64,000 nt of DNA from an uncultured Clostridia bacterium (GCA_947307255.1 CAMZIO010000006.1:1-64000), one strand, 5' to 3'. Numbered from the stretch's first letter, positions 42,457-51,426 are shown. Made by a program: numbers and translations. The notes: generated by a model from the letters alone, not told the origin.

Positions 42457-43179
42457 CTACCTCCGAAAAAGTGATGGGTCAAGGCTGACCTCGCCGCCGG
42501 CAAAGCGGATGGCGCCGAGCGCCAGCTCCAGCGTGGGGTCGGTAGCGGGATAGTCGAGACGGTACAGGGAAAAGGCGAGAGGCAATTCGGTGCAGCCGAG
42601 AATCAGCGTCTCCGCGCCGCGGTTGAGAAGCGACTGGGCGCAGAGGCGAAACCGGTCGATCGGGAAAGTCATGTCTCCGGCCTTGATGCCGTTGTAAATC
42701 AAATCCATTACGGCGGCCTGGTCCTCCCCGCCGGGGATGATCAGATCAATGCCGCTGCCGGCAAAAATACGCTGATAGATACCGGCGCTCAGCGTGCCGT
42801 CCGTCGCCAGCAGGGCGGCGCGGCGCACGCCGCGCGCACACAGCGCGTCGCGCGTGAGAGCAATCATGTGCAGCACGGGAATATCCACAGCACTTTGCAA
42901 AGAGTCGTAATAGCAGTGCGTGGTGTTGCAGGGAATGATCAGAACGTCCGCGCCCGCGGCGACAAGACGGCGGGCGCTTTTGATCATCTCCGGCAGGGGA
43001 TCGGCGCCGCCGTGGAGCAGCGCTGCCGTGCGGTCCGGAATGCCGGTGTTGGAGTCGATGATCACGTGCAGATGCTGCTGATCGGTTTGCGCACGGGTGT
43101 GCAGGGTGATCTTTTCAAAGAGGTCAACGGTGGCAAGCGGGCCCATACCGCCGAGAATACCGATAGTCTTTTTCTCCAT
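42457..43179 (-). CDS. Aspartate/glutamate racemase family protein
   Basis: A 240-residue, cofactor-independent racemase. It starts TIGILGGMGPLATVDLFEKI. The two catalytic cysteines are in IPCNTTHCYYD and LILGCTELPLAF. This pattern fits aspartate racemase (RacD) rather than MurI, but substrate choice within the family cannot be read with certainty. The ATG at 43179 matches the usual N-terminus. A GTG at 43191 with AAGGGG upstream overlaps the preceding stop codon and would add four residues; either is possible. Confidence 0.88.
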   Translation of the reverse strand: MEKKTIGILGGMGPLATVDLFEKITLHTRAQTDQQHLHVIIDSNTGIPDRTAALLHGGADPLPEMIKSARRLVAAGADVLIIPCNTTHCYYDSLQSAVDIPVLHMIALTRDALCARGVRRAALLATDGTLSAGIYQRIFAGSGIDLIIPGGEDQAAVMDLIYNGIKAGDMTFPIDRFRLCAQSLLNRGAETLILGCTELPLAFSLYRLDYPATDPTLELALGAIRFAGGEVSLDPSLFRR

Positions 43180-43187
43180 GACGGCGA

Positions 43188-43955
43188 TCACAGCCCCTTG
43201 TCATGCGCAATGATGCGCTTGAGCGCGTCCACCGCAACCTTGACCGCGGCGGAGGTGTCCTCGCTCATGGTCTGGTCCAGACCGGCGGCTTCCCGCTCCT
43301 GGTTCCAGACTGTGTGGAAGCACGAGCCGCAGCGACAGCCGAGCGCCGCGGCAACGACGAACAGAGCCGCAGACTCCATCTCGCTTGCCTTGACACCCAG
43401 ACGCTTCCAGCTTTCCCATTTCTGCTTGAGTTCGTAGAAAACGGGGCTGGCGTCGGGGCTGTGTTGACCGTAAAAGCTGTCCTTGCACTGCACCACGCCG
43501 GTATGCACGCGATAGCCCAGCGCGCGGGCGGATGCGCTCAACGCGGCGGTAAGCTCAAAATCGGGGACGGCGGGAAACTCGATCGGCGCATATTCCAGGC
43601 TGGTGTGCTCGTAGCGGATGGCGCCGGTGGCGACGACGATGTCGCCGCTGCGCACGTCCAGATCAATGCCGCCGCAGGTGCCCACGCGGATGAACGTGTC
43701 CGCACCGAGCTTGTGCAGCTCCTCCATGGCGATGGAGGCCGAGGGACCGCCGATGCCGGTGGAGCAGACGCTGACCTTCTCGCCCAGCAGTGTGCCGGTG
43801 TAGGTAACATACTCCCGGTTTTGCGCGATAAACCGCGCATCGTCGAACAGCGCGGCGATGGAGGCGCAGCGGCCGGGGTCTCCGGGAAGAATCACATAAC
43901 GCCCAACCTCGCCGCTGGCGCAGTGAATATGATACTGACGTTCCAATTCGTGCAT
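43188..43955 (-). CDS. Nucleoside phosphorylase (uridine phosphorylase-like)
   Basis: A 255-residue enzyme of the PNP/UDP family that splits nucleosides with phosphate into base and ribose 1-phosphate. Motifs are [14 protein letters not shown] (phosphate binding), [26 protein letters not shown] and the nucleoside-binding [16 protein letters not shown]. The last, and the F/Y-G-Q element in [10 protein letters not shown], point to uridine phosphorylase. It opens a minus-strand operon with the racemase, thyA and folA, so pyrimidine salvage and dTMP synthesis are genetically linked here. Confidence 0.92.
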   Translation of the reverse strand: MHELERQYHIHCASGEVGRYVILPGDPGRCASIAALFDDARFIAQNREYVTYTGTLLGEKVSVCSTGIGGPSASIAMEELHKLGADTFIRVGTCGGIDLDVRSGDIVVATGAIRYEHTSLEYAPIEFPAVPDFELTAALSASARALGYRVHTGVVQCKDSFYGQHSPDASPVFYELKQKWESWKRLGVKASEMESAALFVVAAALGCRCGSCFHTVWNQEREAAGLDQTMSEDTSAAVKVAVDALKRIIAHDKGL

Positions 43956-43985
43956 AAGATCACCTTCAGTATAGAATACAAAATC

Positions 43986-44014
43986 ATTATATCAGTTGTT
44001 CGGGGAAAAGACAA
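43986..44014 (-). promoter_or_regulatory. Promoter of the nucleoside phosphorylase-thyA-folA operon
   Basis: On the minus strand TTGTCT (44014-44009), a 17-base spacer and TATAAT (43991-43986). Confidence 0.78.
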
Positions 44015-44045
44015 GTGCGCCGTGCAAAAACAAACGAGCGGTTGC

Positions 44046-44074
44046 TTGTTTTGGACGGGGAAGTGTGGTACACT
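44046..44074 (+). promoter_or_regulatory. Promoter of the HAD phosphatase gene
   Basis: TTGTTT (44046-44051), a 17-base spacer and TACACT (44069-44074). It is back to back with the minus-strand promoter. Confidence 0.65.
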
Positions 44075-44124
44075 GGACGAAAACCGAGGGGGACGGGATA
44101 ATGAGCCGGAAGGAGAGAGAATAT

Positions 44125-44772
44125 ATGGGCTATACGGCGATCCTTTTCGATATGGACGGCACGCTGATGAACACGCTGGAGGATATGGCGGCGAGCGTGA
44201 ACGCGACCCTGCGCGCACTGGGATACGGAGAGCGGAGCAGGGAGCAGGTGCGCGCTTTCGTTGGCAACGGGGCGGAGATGCTGATCCGGCGCGCCATGCC
44301 GGAGGGAAGCGGCGAGCAGGAAATCGCGCAGGCCCTGGAGCGGTACCGGGAACACTATGCGGCGCATTGCCGGGAAAAAACCAGACCGTACGATGGGATC
44401 GTCGCACTGCTGGAGACGCTGCATGATGAGGGAAAGCGGGTCGCTGTGGTATCCAACAAGCCGGAGGGAGCGCTGTGGACGCTGTGCGATGAGTATTTTG
44501 CGGGCCTGGTGGAGGTCGTCGTCGGCGACACGCCGGGGCGCAGACGGAAACCGTGGCCCGATATGGTCGAGGCGGCGCTCAAGGCGCTGGGTGCGGAGAA
44601 AAAAGACGCGGTGTACGTGGGCGATTCGGAGGTGGACGTGCAGACCGGGAAAAACGCGGGATTGCCGGTGATTGCGGTGAGCTGGGGATTTCGCGGGCGT
44701 GAGGCGCTGGAGAAGGCCGGAGCCGAACGAATCGCAGACACGGTGGAGCAGCTGTACGGGGAGCTGACGTAA
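44125..44772 (+). CDS. HAD-family phosphatase, phosphoglycolate phosphatase-like
   Basis: A 215-residue haloacid dehalogenase-type phosphatase. Motif I is FDMDGTLMNT, motif II VVSNKPEGA, the motif III lysine lies in GRRRKPWPD, and motif IV is VYVGDSEVDVQTGKNAG. The helical cap lies between residues 16 and 80, as in Gph and PpaX-type enzymes. Likely substrates are 2-phosphoglycolate or pyrophosphate-like small metabolites. The ATG at 44125 has AAGGAG nine bases before it; an in-frame ATG at 44101 is less well placed. The phage-like block follows its terminator. Confidence 0.88.
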   Translation: MGYTAILFDMDGTLMNTLEDMAASVNATLRALGYGERSREQVRAFVGNGAEMLIRRAMPEGSGEQEIAQALERYREHYAAHCREKTRPYDGIVALLETLHDEGKRVAVVSNKPEGALWTLCDEYFAGLVEVVVGDTPGRRRKPWPDMVEAALKALGAEKKDAVYVGDSEVDVQTGKNAGLPVIAVSWGFRGREALEKAGAERIADTVEQLYGELT

Positions 44773-44786
44773 AAGTGAACAGACGG

Positions 44787-44818
44787 AGCAGCCGGGAGAG
44801 ATCCCGGCTGCTTTTTTG
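44787..44818 (+). terminator. Terminator of the HAD phosphatase gene, left border of the phage-like block
   Basis: An 11-bp stem AGCAGCCGGGA, loop GAGA, then TTTTTT. Confidence 0.92.
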
Positions 44819-44838
44819 CGAAGATTTGAAAAAAGTTT

Positions 44839-44866
44839 TTTTGTTGCACGCAAGCGTGCAACAAAA
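44839..44866. promoter_or_regulatory. Perfect 28-bp palindrome ahead of the phage-like operon
   Basis: TTTTGTTGCACGC, two A residues, and the exact complement GCGTGCAACAAAA. It has no T run after it in either direction and lies 44 bases before the terminase start, so an operator for a regulator of the operon is more likely than a terminator. No LexA-type CGAAC/GTTCG motif is present. No standard -35/-10 pair can be placed with confidence next to it. Confidence 0.5.
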
Positions 44867-44909
44867 CGATGACGGGCAGGATAGGTGAGGAGAGAACGGA
44901 GGACGGACG

Positions 44910-45386
44910 GTGCAGATGCGGGAAAAGGAAAAAAGGGAGCAGAGGCGGGCGTTTTGCCGGGAGTATCTGGAGACGTTGGACGAGCAGGCGGCGGCGGAAC
45001 GCTGCGGCGTGGCAAGCGGGACGGAACTGCTGCGAAGCGAGGCGGTGCGCAGGGAGCTGGAAAAAATGCGCGAGACGCACGGCGACGTGCGGCGCGAGGA
45101 CGTGCTACGGAAGCTGTGGGAGATGGCGGCAGCGCCGGTGGGGGACGTGATCCGGCTGGTATGGATGGACGAGCCGACGAAGGAGGAAATCGAGGGACTG
45201 AACCTCAAAGCGGTGGCGGAGCTCAAACGCGGAGCAAACGGCGGCGTGGAGGTGAAGCTGATCGACCGGGTGAAGGTGCTGGGGACGCTGGGCACGATGA
45301 TCGGAGGCGGCGGGCGGGACGACCCGGAGGAGCTGATCCGCGCGCTGGAGGCCGCCGGAGAGGAGAATGCGGATTGGGGCGAGTGA
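44910..45386 (+). CDS. Phage terminase small subunit
   Basis: A 158-residue DNA-recognition subunit of the packaging motor. The N-terminal half is a helical DNA-binding domain (REQRRAFCREYLETLDEQAAAERCGV) like the terminase small subunits of PBSX and SPP1 type. It should bind packaging sites and load the large subunit. The GTG at 44910 is seven bases from GGAGG; the ATG at 44916 is less well spaced. It opens the phage-like operon and overlaps the large-subunit gene by a GTGA. In PBSX the homologue (XtmA) packages host DNA without sequence choice. Confidence 0.82.
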   Translation: MQMREKEKREQRRAFCREYLETLDEQAAAERCGVASGTELLRSEAVRRELEKMRETHGDVRREDVLRKLWEMAAAPVGDVIRLVWMDEPTKEEIEGLNLKAVAELKRGANGGVEVKLIDRVKVLGTLGTMIGGGGRDDPEELIRALEAAGEENADWGE

Positions 45387-46630
45387 GACGTTTTTCCGCT
45401 AAACAGCGCCGGGCAATGACCTGGTGGACGGGGAAACGGTACGAAGACTATGACGCGATCATCTGCGACGGGGCGATCCGGTCGGGCAAGACGCTGGCGA
45501 TGGGAATGGGATTTTTCCTGTGGGCAATGGCCCGATTTAACGGCGAGCAGTTCGCCCTGTGCGGCAAGACGATTTCAGCGCTGCGGCGCAACGTACTTGC
45601 AGAGGTGCTGCCGCAGCTGCGCGCGTTGGGATACCGTTGCGAGGAAAGACGGAGCGAAAACGCGCTGCTGGTGCGTTGGTGCGGAAGAGAAAACCGGTTT
45701 TTCCTCTACGGCGGCCACGACGAGTCCAGCGCGGCGCTGATCCAGGGCGTAACCCTGGCGGGAGTGCTGTTTGACGAGGTGGCGCTGATGCCGCGCAGCT
45801 TCGTGGAACAGGCCGGCGCGCGCTGCAGCGTTGCAGGGAGCAAGCTGTGGTTCAACTGTAACCCGGAGGGGCCACAGCACTGGTTTTACCGGGAATGGAT
45901 CCAGCGTGCCGAGGAGCGCGGCGCACTGTACCTGCACTTTACGATGGCGGACAATCCGGGGCTGAGCGAGCGGATCAGGAAACGGTATGAGAAAACCTAC
46001 AGCGGAATGTTCTACCGGCGGTTCGTGCTGGGCGAGTGGACGGCCGCGCAGGGATTGATCTACGACTTCTTCTCGCCGGAGGAGTATTGCTGCGACGCGC
46101 CGGAGAAGCCGTGGGAGGAGCTGAGGATCTCCGTGGACTACGGAACGGCCAATCCGACGAGCTTCGGCCTGTGGGCCTGCAAAGAGGGGATCTGGTACCG
46201 GGTGGAGGAATACTATTACGATTCGCGCACAGAGGGACGGCAGAAGACCGACGCGGAGTATCTGGAGGATCTGAAAGCCCTGGCAGCCGGACGGGAGATC
46301 GAACGGGTGATCGTCGATCCGTCGGCGGCGAGCTTTATCGAATGCGTGCGCAGGGCAGGCTTTGCCGTAACGCGCGCAGACAACCGCGTCAGCGACGGGC
46401 TGCGCGTAACGGCAGACCTGCTGAAGCGAAGGAAAATCGTGATTTGCCGAAGCTGCACGAACTGCCTGCGGGAGATGGCGGGCTACGTGTGGGAGGGCGG
46501 CGAGCACGACGCACCGCGCAAGGAAAAAGACCATGCGATGGACGAGATGCGCTATTTCGCAATGTCGCTTGCGCGCGGGAGACAAAGCGGAGCGTTTGCA
46601 ATCCGCAGCGTGGAACGGCGGGCAAGATGA
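45383..46630 (+). CDS. Phage terminase large subunit (PBSX family)
   Basis: A 415-residue packaging ATPase-nuclease. The ATPase domain has Walker A GAIRSGKT (residues 30-37) and Walker B VLFDEVAL (D131, E132). The RNase H-like nuclease domain shows acidic residues in ISVDYGTANPTSFG and VIVDPSAASF. Length and pattern fit the PBSX/TIGR01547 family, which contains headful-packaging enzymes. I chose the GTG at 45383, which overlaps the small-subunit stop; the frame continues far upstream but only through the small-subunit gene. The active residues look intact, so packaging may still work. Confidence 0.92.
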   Translation: MRRFSAKQRRAMTWWTGKRYEDYDAIICDGAIRSGKTLAMGMGFFLWAMARFNGEQFALCGKTISALRRNVLAEVLPQLRALGYRCEERRSENALLVRWCGRENRFFLYGGHDESSAALIQGVTLAGVLFDEVALMPRSFVEQAGARCSVAGSKLWFNCNPEGPQHWFYREWIQRAEERGALYLHFTMADNPGLSERIRKRYEKTYSGMFYRRFVLGEWTAAQGLIYDFFSPEEYCCDAPEKPWEELRISVDYGTANPTSFGLWACKEGIWYRVEEYYYDSRTEGRQKTDAEYLEDLKALAAGREIERVIVDPSAASFIECVRRAGFAVTRADNRVSDGLRVTADLLKRRKIVICRSCTNCLREMAGYVWEGGEHDAPRKEKDHAMDEMRYFAMSLARGRQSGAFAIRSVERRAR

Positions 46631-46647
46631 CAAGGAGAGGAAAAACC

Positions 46648-47823
46648 ATGAGAAGTTTGAGACGAAATAAGACAAAAGGCGCGGCTGCGGCAGCGGTGCA
46701 GCTGCGCTCCAGCGGCGCGCAGCCCTTTGGCGCGCTGCGCAGTTACATACCGCTGAGCACGGGCGAAACGCGGCTTTATCGCGCAATCCGCGAGGCGGTG
46801 CCGGTGGTGGACGCGGCAATCTACAAGCTGGTGCGGCTGACCGGCGGCGTGCAGGTGCGCTGTGGAAACGAACGCGCGGAGCGGGAGCTGCGAGAGTTTT
46901 TATGCACCGTGCCGACGGGGCGGGGGCAGTACGGCTTCAACACGTTTATGGAGCGGTATCTGGATTCCCTGCTTACCTGCGGACGCGCGGTGGGAGAGAT
47001 CGTGCCGAGCGGCGATGGAAGGGAAATCGCGGCGCTGCTGTGCGCAAAGCCGGAGACGGTGGAGGTGCAGGAGGGGGACAACCCGCTGGATTTCAAGTTG
47101 TGCGCCCGCACGACAGGGCAGTGCGTGCCGCTGCCGCGGCAGGATTTGCTGCTCTTTACGCCGCTCAACCCGGAGGCGGAAAGCCCTTACGGCGTATCGC
47201 TGCTGCGCTCGATGCCGTTTTTGACGGAGCTGCTGCTCAAGATCTATTACGCGATGGGGCAGAACTGGGAACGCTGCGGCAACGTGCGCTTTGCGGTTAC
47301 CTATAAGCCGCAGGGCGAGGAGCTTGACCGGGGACAGGCACAGGAACGCGCGGAACAGATCGCGCAGGAGTGGTCCGACGCCATGCAGAGCGGGCGGGAA
47401 GGAACCGTGCGCGATTTTGTTTCGGTGGGGGACGTGTCGATCAAGGCGATCGGCGCGGACAACCAGATCCCCGACAGCGAGGTGCCGGTGCGCCAGATCT
47501 TAGAGCAACTGGTTGCAAAGACCGGGCTGCCGCCGTTTATGCTGGGGCTGAACTGGTCGTCCACGGAGCGGATGAGTTCGCAGCAGGCGGATATGCTGAC
47601 GACCGAGCTGACCGCGCTGCGCAGAAGCCTGACGCCGGTGGTGGAGCGCGTATGCCGGCTTTGGCTGCGGATGCACGGCTATGGCTGCGGCTTTGAGGTG
47701 GTCTGGGACGATATCAACCTGCAGGACGAGGTGGAGGAGGCGAGAGCCGCCCTTTACCGCGAGCAGGCAAGAAAGCTGAGAATCGAAAACGACGAGTCGG
47801 AGGGAGTATATGGAGATCAGTAA
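46648..47823 (+). CDS. Phage portal protein
   Basis: A 391-residue portal protein, somewhat short for the family, that forms the dodecameric DNA entry channel of the head. The central part SPYGVSLLRSMPFLTELLLKIYYAMGQNWERCGN and the NWSSTERMSSQQADMLTTEL helix near the C-terminus resemble SPP1/PBSX-type (XkdE) portals. The ATG at 46648 has AAGGAGAGG upstream; an ATG at 46627 overlaps the terminase stop but lacks a ribosome site. It overlaps the protease gene by 14 bases. Confidence 0.85.
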   Translation: MRSLRRNKTKGAAAAAVQLRSSGAQPFGALRSYIPLSTGETRLYRAIREAVPVVDAAIYKLVRLTGGVQVRCGNERAERELREFLCTVPTGRGQYGFNTFMERYLDSLLTCGRAVGEIVPSGDGREIAALLCAKPETVEVQEGDNPLDFKLCARTTGQCVPLPRQDLLLFTPLNPEAESPYGVSLLRSMPFLTELLLKIYYAMGQNWERCGNVRFAVTYKPQGEELDRGQAQERAEQIAQEWSDAMQSGREGTVRDFVSVGDVSIKAIGADNQIPDSEVPVRQILEQLVAKTGLPPFMLGLNWSSTERMSSQQADMLTTELTALRRSLTPVVERVCRLWLRMHGYGCGFEVVWDDINLQDEVEEARAALYREQARKLRIENDESEGVYGDQ

Positions 47824-48742
47824 AGAGCATACGGGCGCGGCGGCGTGTGAGACGACGGACGAGGAGCTGGCAAGAATCAATGCGTTTGCAAAGACGGCGC
47901 TCAGACCGGAGGAGGTCTATACCTTCGCGGTGAAGCTGTGCGACAACGAGGTGGACCGGGATTATGAGCGCTTCCCGCGCCAGACGCTGGAAACGCTCTC
48001 GGAGATGTTCGTCGGTAAAAGCGGGATTTTTGACCACAACTGGTTGGCCAGCGCCCAGACGGCGCGCATCTATCGGACGGAAATCGTGGAAGAGGCACAT
48101 CTTACGGCGGCGGGAGACCGCTACTGCTACATAAAGGGCTACGCCTATATGCTGCGCAGTGAGAAAAACGCCGCATTGATCGAGGAGATCGAGGGCGGAA
48201 TCAAAAAAGAGGTCAGCGTGGGGTGCAGCGTGGCGAAGAGCATCTGCTCCGTGTGCGGCAGGGAAATCGCCGCGTGTGAGCACGAGCGGGGGCAGCGATA
48301 CGGCGATACGCTGTGCTATGCGGAGCTGACGGACGCGATGGATGCCTACGAGTGGAGCTTCGTGGCGGTGCCGGCGCAGCGGCAGGCGGGCGTTATCAAA
48401 CGCTTCGGCCAGGAAGAGTGCGGGTCGCTCCGGGAACTGGTGAAGCGCCATGGAAGCCGGGCGCAGGAGCGCGAAATGGAACGCCTGGAGCGGATGAGCT
48501 TGCTGGGCAGGAGTTATCTGCACGAGCTGCGTGCCGAGGTGAAGCGGCTGATGCTGCTCGCTGAGGAGAATCTGGACGGCGCGTTGGTTGAGACGATGGC
48601 GGAGAAGCTGGACGAGCCGGAGCTGCGGCAGCTCAAGCAGGCGTACGGCGCAAAGGCAGCCAAGAAACTGGGCCTCGGCGCACAGCTTGCACAGATGCCG
48701 GCGCCGGGCGAGCAGACCGATGAGAGCGATTTTTGTGTCTGA
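47810..48742 (+). CDS. Prohead protease / scaffold (XkdF-like)
   Basis: A 310-residue protein whose N-terminal 190 residues resemble phage capsid-maturation serine proteases. FDHNWLASAQTA holds a candidate catalytic His, and KKEVSVGCSVAKSICSVC holds a candidate Ser in the usual VSVGxS context, followed by YEWSFVAVPAQRQAGV. The C-terminal 110 residues are a charged helical region that could be scaffold, as in XkdF. An unusual point is the CSVCGREIAACEH stretch, a possible metal-binding cysteine cluster. It lies between portal and capsid, as expected. Confidence 0.75.
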   Translation: MEISKEHTGAAACETTDEELARINAFAKTALRPEEVYTFAVKLCDNEVDRDYERFPRQTLETLSEMFVGKSGIFDHNWLASAQTARIYRTEIVEEAHLTAAGDRYCYIKGYAYMLRSEKNAALIEEIEGGIKKEVSVGCSVAKSICSVCGREIAACEHERGQRYGDTLCYAELTDAMDAYEWSFVAVPAQRQAGVIKRFGQEECGSLRELVKRHGSRAQEREMERLERMSLLGRSYLHELRAEVKRLMLLAEENLDGALVETMAEKLDEPELRQLKQAYGAKAAKKLGLGAQLAQMPAPGEQTDESDFCV

Positions 48743-48794
48743 GCGAGTCAACAAAGCGGGAGCTTTTTGAAAAAATATTAACAGGAGGAATGAG

Positions 48795-49139
48795 ATGAGC
48801 TTTTCTTATGAGGGGATCGGCGTATGGTGCGCAAGCTTTGCGTGCGAGGGGCTGACGGAAGGCGAGGTCGTAAAGATGGGCGGCAATAACACCGCGGCAG
48901 CCTGCGGCGAGGGCGACGCGTTCTGCGGCGTGGTGCGCGCCGTGAGCCACGACGCAGCGGCGTGCAGCGTGCAGCTGGGCGGCATGGCGACGGTCGGCTA
49001 TTCCGGCACCGCGCCGAGCGCGGGATTCGTGAAGCTGGCGGCGGACGGCGCCGGCGGCGTGTGTGCAAGCCAGAACGGCGAGAGCTATCTGGTGGTTGCC
49101 GTGGACAGCGTTGGCAAGACGCTGACAATCAAGCTTTAA
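48795..49139 (+). CDS. Head decoration-like small protein
   Basis: A 114-residue, Gly/Ala-rich, beta-type protein directly before the major capsid gene, the usual place for capsid-decorating proteins (DUF2190-type or gpD-like). SYEGIGVWCASFACEGLTEGEVVKMGG and a repeated VxxGxxxAxxxG texture fit such a role. No enzyme motif is present. AGGAGG precedes the ATG at 48795; a closer ATG at 48790 runs straight into a stop. B. subtilis PBSX lacks a clear counterpart between xkdF and xkdG, so this is a difference. Confidence 0.65.
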   Translation: MSFSYEGIGVWCASFACEGLTEGEVVKMGGNNTAAACGEGDAFCGVVRAVSHDAAACSVQLGGMATVGYSGTAPSAGFVKLAADGAGGVCASQNGESYLVVAVDSVGKTLTIKL

Positions 49140-49151
49140 GGAGGAGAGACG

Positions 49152-50180
49152 ATGGCATATCAGTTTGAAAACGTGAAGCTGGAAAAGGGAATGTACGGCC
49201 AGAACGGCAGAAGCTTTACCAAAGTGCTTGAGGCGATGGACCCCAGCGAAAACTACAAGGGGACTGCGCTGGAGGGGCTGGATGCGTTCCAGAGACAGCT
49301 CAAGCGATTCGACATCCACGTCAAGGGCGCGGGCAGCGACATGGTGGAGAAGTTTTTCCACACGAACGAGTCGAGCGTGCTGTTCCCGGAATTCGTTTCG
49401 CGCGTGGTGCGACAGGGGATGGAGAGCGATATCCTGCCGGAAATCACCGCGACCGTAACCCATTTCGACGGAATGGACTACCGCTCTATCGCCTCGGTCC
49501 CGACGGACGACGAGAAGGAACTCAAACGCGTGGAGGAGGGCGCCGTGATCCCAACCACGAGCATCCGCACGCAGGAAAACCTGGTGAAGCTGCACAAGCG
49601 CGGCCGTATGCTGGTGGCGTCCTACGAAGCGATCCGATTCCAGAGATTGGATCTGTTTTCCGTAACGCTGCGACAGATCGGCGCGTACATCGCACGAATG
49701 CATCTGGAGGACGCCATCCATGTGCTGATCAACGGCGACGGCAACAACAACGCCGCGCCGGCCTATGCCGTCGGCCAGGCACCGATTGGCGGCACGGCGG
49801 GGACGCTGAGCTATGACGAGCTGGTGAATTTCTGGGCGCAGTTCGACCCGTATACGATGAATACGATGCTGGTGAGCAACGACGTGATGCTGCAGCTGCT
49901 CAAGATGCCGGAGTTCCAGAACCCGCTGACGGGGCTGAATTTCCAGGGCACCGGTAAGCTTTCAACCCCGATGGGGGCCAACCTGCTGCGCACCGCGGCG
50001 ATGCCAGGCGGTACGCTGATCGGCATGGATAAGAACTATGCGCTGGAGCATATCTGCGGCAGCGAGGTAACGGTGGAGTACGACAAACTGATTGACCGCC
50101 AGCTCGAGCGCGCGGCGATCACGAGCATCTCCGGCTTTGCCAAGCCCTATCAGGACGCGTCCAAGGTGCTGACGGTCTGA
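49152..50180 (+). CDS. Major capsid protein
   Basis: A 342-residue HK97-fold-type coat protein (XkdG-like). Features are an N-terminal acidic arm, the FPEFVSRVVRQGM segment, a long central helix region around RMLVASYEAIRFQRLDLFSVTLRQIGAYIARMHLEDAIHVLINGDG, and a C-terminal P-domain strand with RAAITSISGFAKPYQDASKVL. GGAGGAGAG precedes the start. Its position after protease and decoration genes supports the call. Presence of a full-length capsid gene separates this block from simple R-type tail bacteriocins, which lack heads. Confidence 0.87.
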   Translation: MAYQFENVKLEKGMYGQNGRSFTKVLEAMDPSENYKGTALEGLDAFQRQLKRFDIHVKGAGSDMVEKFFHTNESSVLFPEFVSRVVRQGMESDILPEITATVTHFDGMDYRSIASVPTDDEKELKRVEEGAVIPTTSIRTQENLVKLHKRGRMLVASYEAIRFQRLDLFSVTLRQIGAYIARMHLEDAIHVLINGDGNNNAAPAYAVGQAPIGGTAGTLSYDELVNFWAQFDPYTMNTMLVSNDVMLQLLKMPEFQNPLTGLNFQGTGKLSTPMGANLLRTAAMPGGTLIGMDKNYALEHICGSEVTVEYDKLIDRQLERAAITSISGFAKPYQDASKVLTV

Positions 50181-50193
50181 AACGGAGGCAGAG

Positions 50194-50577
50194 ATGGCGC
50201 AAATGGATGAGCTGAGAACGGAGATCATTACCATCGCCAGCGCGATCTGTGCCTGTACCGAGGACGAAAGAGAGCTGTTGGGCAAGCTGTGCGGCGCAGC
50301 CGAGGAGGAGATCAACAGCAGCCTGCGCGAGGACGTAACCGTGGAGGATTGCACCGGCGTATACGTCTGCGCGGCAGCCTGGCTGGCGGCAAGCGCCCTG
50401 GAGCTTACGCGCGGCGGGGAGGACGTCGCCGCAATGCGCGCCGGGGATCTGACCATCCGCAGACGGAGCGCACAGGAGCGTGAGGTGCACAGCAGGCAAC
50501 TGCGTGAGCAGGCGTGGAAAATGCTTGCGCCGTATACGAAGGAGAGAGGCTTTTGCTTCCGCGGGGTGCGCGGATGA
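50194..50577 (+). CDS. Head-tail connector protein (XkdH-position)
   Basis: A 127-residue, mainly helical protein in the position of xkdH, the first of three small genes between capsid and sheath. The order suggests a head-completion or connector role of the gp6/SPP1 gp15 type. The sequence has an acidic N-terminal helix bundle (TEIITIASAICACTEDERELLGKL) and an arginine-rich middle; no motif proves it. GGAGG precedes the ATG. It overlaps the next gene by ATGA. Confidence 0.6.
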   Translation: MAQMDELRTEIITIASAICACTEDERELLGKLCGAAEEEINSSLREDVTVEDCTGVYVCAAAWLAASALELTRGGEDVAAMRAGDLTIRRRSAQEREVHSRQLREQAWKMLAPYTKERGFCFRGVRG

Positions 50578-50963
50578 GAAAAGAGATCGAACAGGTTTTT
50601 GTCCGCTACGCTATGGAGGTAACGGTGGAACACCGGGAAACGGTACAGCGCACGAGGGCGTTCGTCCAGAGCGTTCGGCCGGAGCGCGGAGACGAGCCGT
50701 TTGAGGTCATTCCGCCGGGAGCGGTAGAGGAGCGGTTCTGGCGTTATCTCGGATCGGCGGAGACGCCGCTGGAGATGGGCGACCGGGTGATCTGCGGGGG
50801 GAAAAGCTATATCGCGCGGAACGCGGCACCGATCTATGCCGGGAGCGAAATCGCCTGCTATTGGGCGGTGCTGCATCCGGAGGAAGAAACGTGTGCCGGC
50901 GTGCACGGAAGAAACGGAGAAAACCATGACGGCAACGGGACAGGTCAAAACGGCGGTGGTTGA
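50574..50963 (+). CDS. Head closure / adaptor protein (XkdI-position)
   Basis: A 129-residue protein in the position of xkdI. The first half is charged and helical; the middle has a short beta part with MGDRVICGGKSYIARNAAPIYAG, a texture typical of head-closure proteins such as SPP1 gp16. The C-terminus is Gly/Asn-rich and overlaps the next gene by 38 bases. The ATG at 50574 shares four bases with the preceding stop. The assignment rests on order and general look. Confidence 0.6.
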   Translation: MRKEIEQVFVRYAMEVTVEHRETVQRTRAFVQSVRPERGDEPFEVIPPGAVEERFWRYLGSAETPLEMGDRVICGGKSYIARNAAPIYAGSEIACYWAVLHPEEETCAGVHGRNGENHDGNGTGQNGGG

Positions 50964-51426
50964 GCGGCTGGAGGCCGCGGGGCTGACGGCAATGACCGCC
51001 TTTGAAGAAGAGAAGATGAGGCGGCACGCCGCCAGCACAGTGGTCGTAGGCATGCGGCAGATGCGCGTCGAACGGATGGGGCTGCTGGACTACCTCGGCG
51101 AACAGCGCACACAAGACGGTGCGTGCACGGAGGTTTACGGCAGATCTATGCGCCTGCGCGTGTCGGTGGACGTGTATACGCCCAGAGAGCTTGGCGCAGA
51201 CGACTGCGAACAGACGGCCGAAGCGGCCGCGCAGGCGTTGCTCGCGGCGATGCCCGGCGGACTGCGCATGGAAGAGCTGAGCTGGGGCGAGACGGCGTGG
51301 GATAAGACGAGCGGAATGTTCCTGCTGCCCGGCACGGCACGGTGCACGGCGCAATTCACTGCACGGGCAGAGGACGATTCCGCCGTATTGAGAGATTTTA
51401 TTTTGAGAGGTGTGATCAGGGCATGA
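50926..51426 (+). CDS. Tail terminator / completion protein (XkdJ-position)
   Basis: A 166-residue protein just before the sheath gene, the place of tail-completion (gpU-like) or minor tail proteins. The sequence carries an alternating charged-hydrophobic pattern with RLRVSVDVYTPRELGADDCEQTAEAAAQALLAA, which resembles the mixed alpha/beta fold of tail terminators. The ATG at 50926 was chosen because upstream codons fall inside the previous gene; its ribosome site is weak, so coupling by overlap is probable. It overlaps the sheath gene by ATGA. Confidence 0.55.
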   Translation: MTATGQVKTAVVERLEAAGLTAMTAFEEEKMRRHAASTVVVGMRQMRVERMGLLDYLGEQRTQDGACTEVYGRSMRLRVSVDVYTPRELGADDCEQTAEAAAQALLAAMPGGLRMEELSWGETAWDKTSGMFLLPGTARCTAQFTARAEDDSAVLRDFILRGVIRA

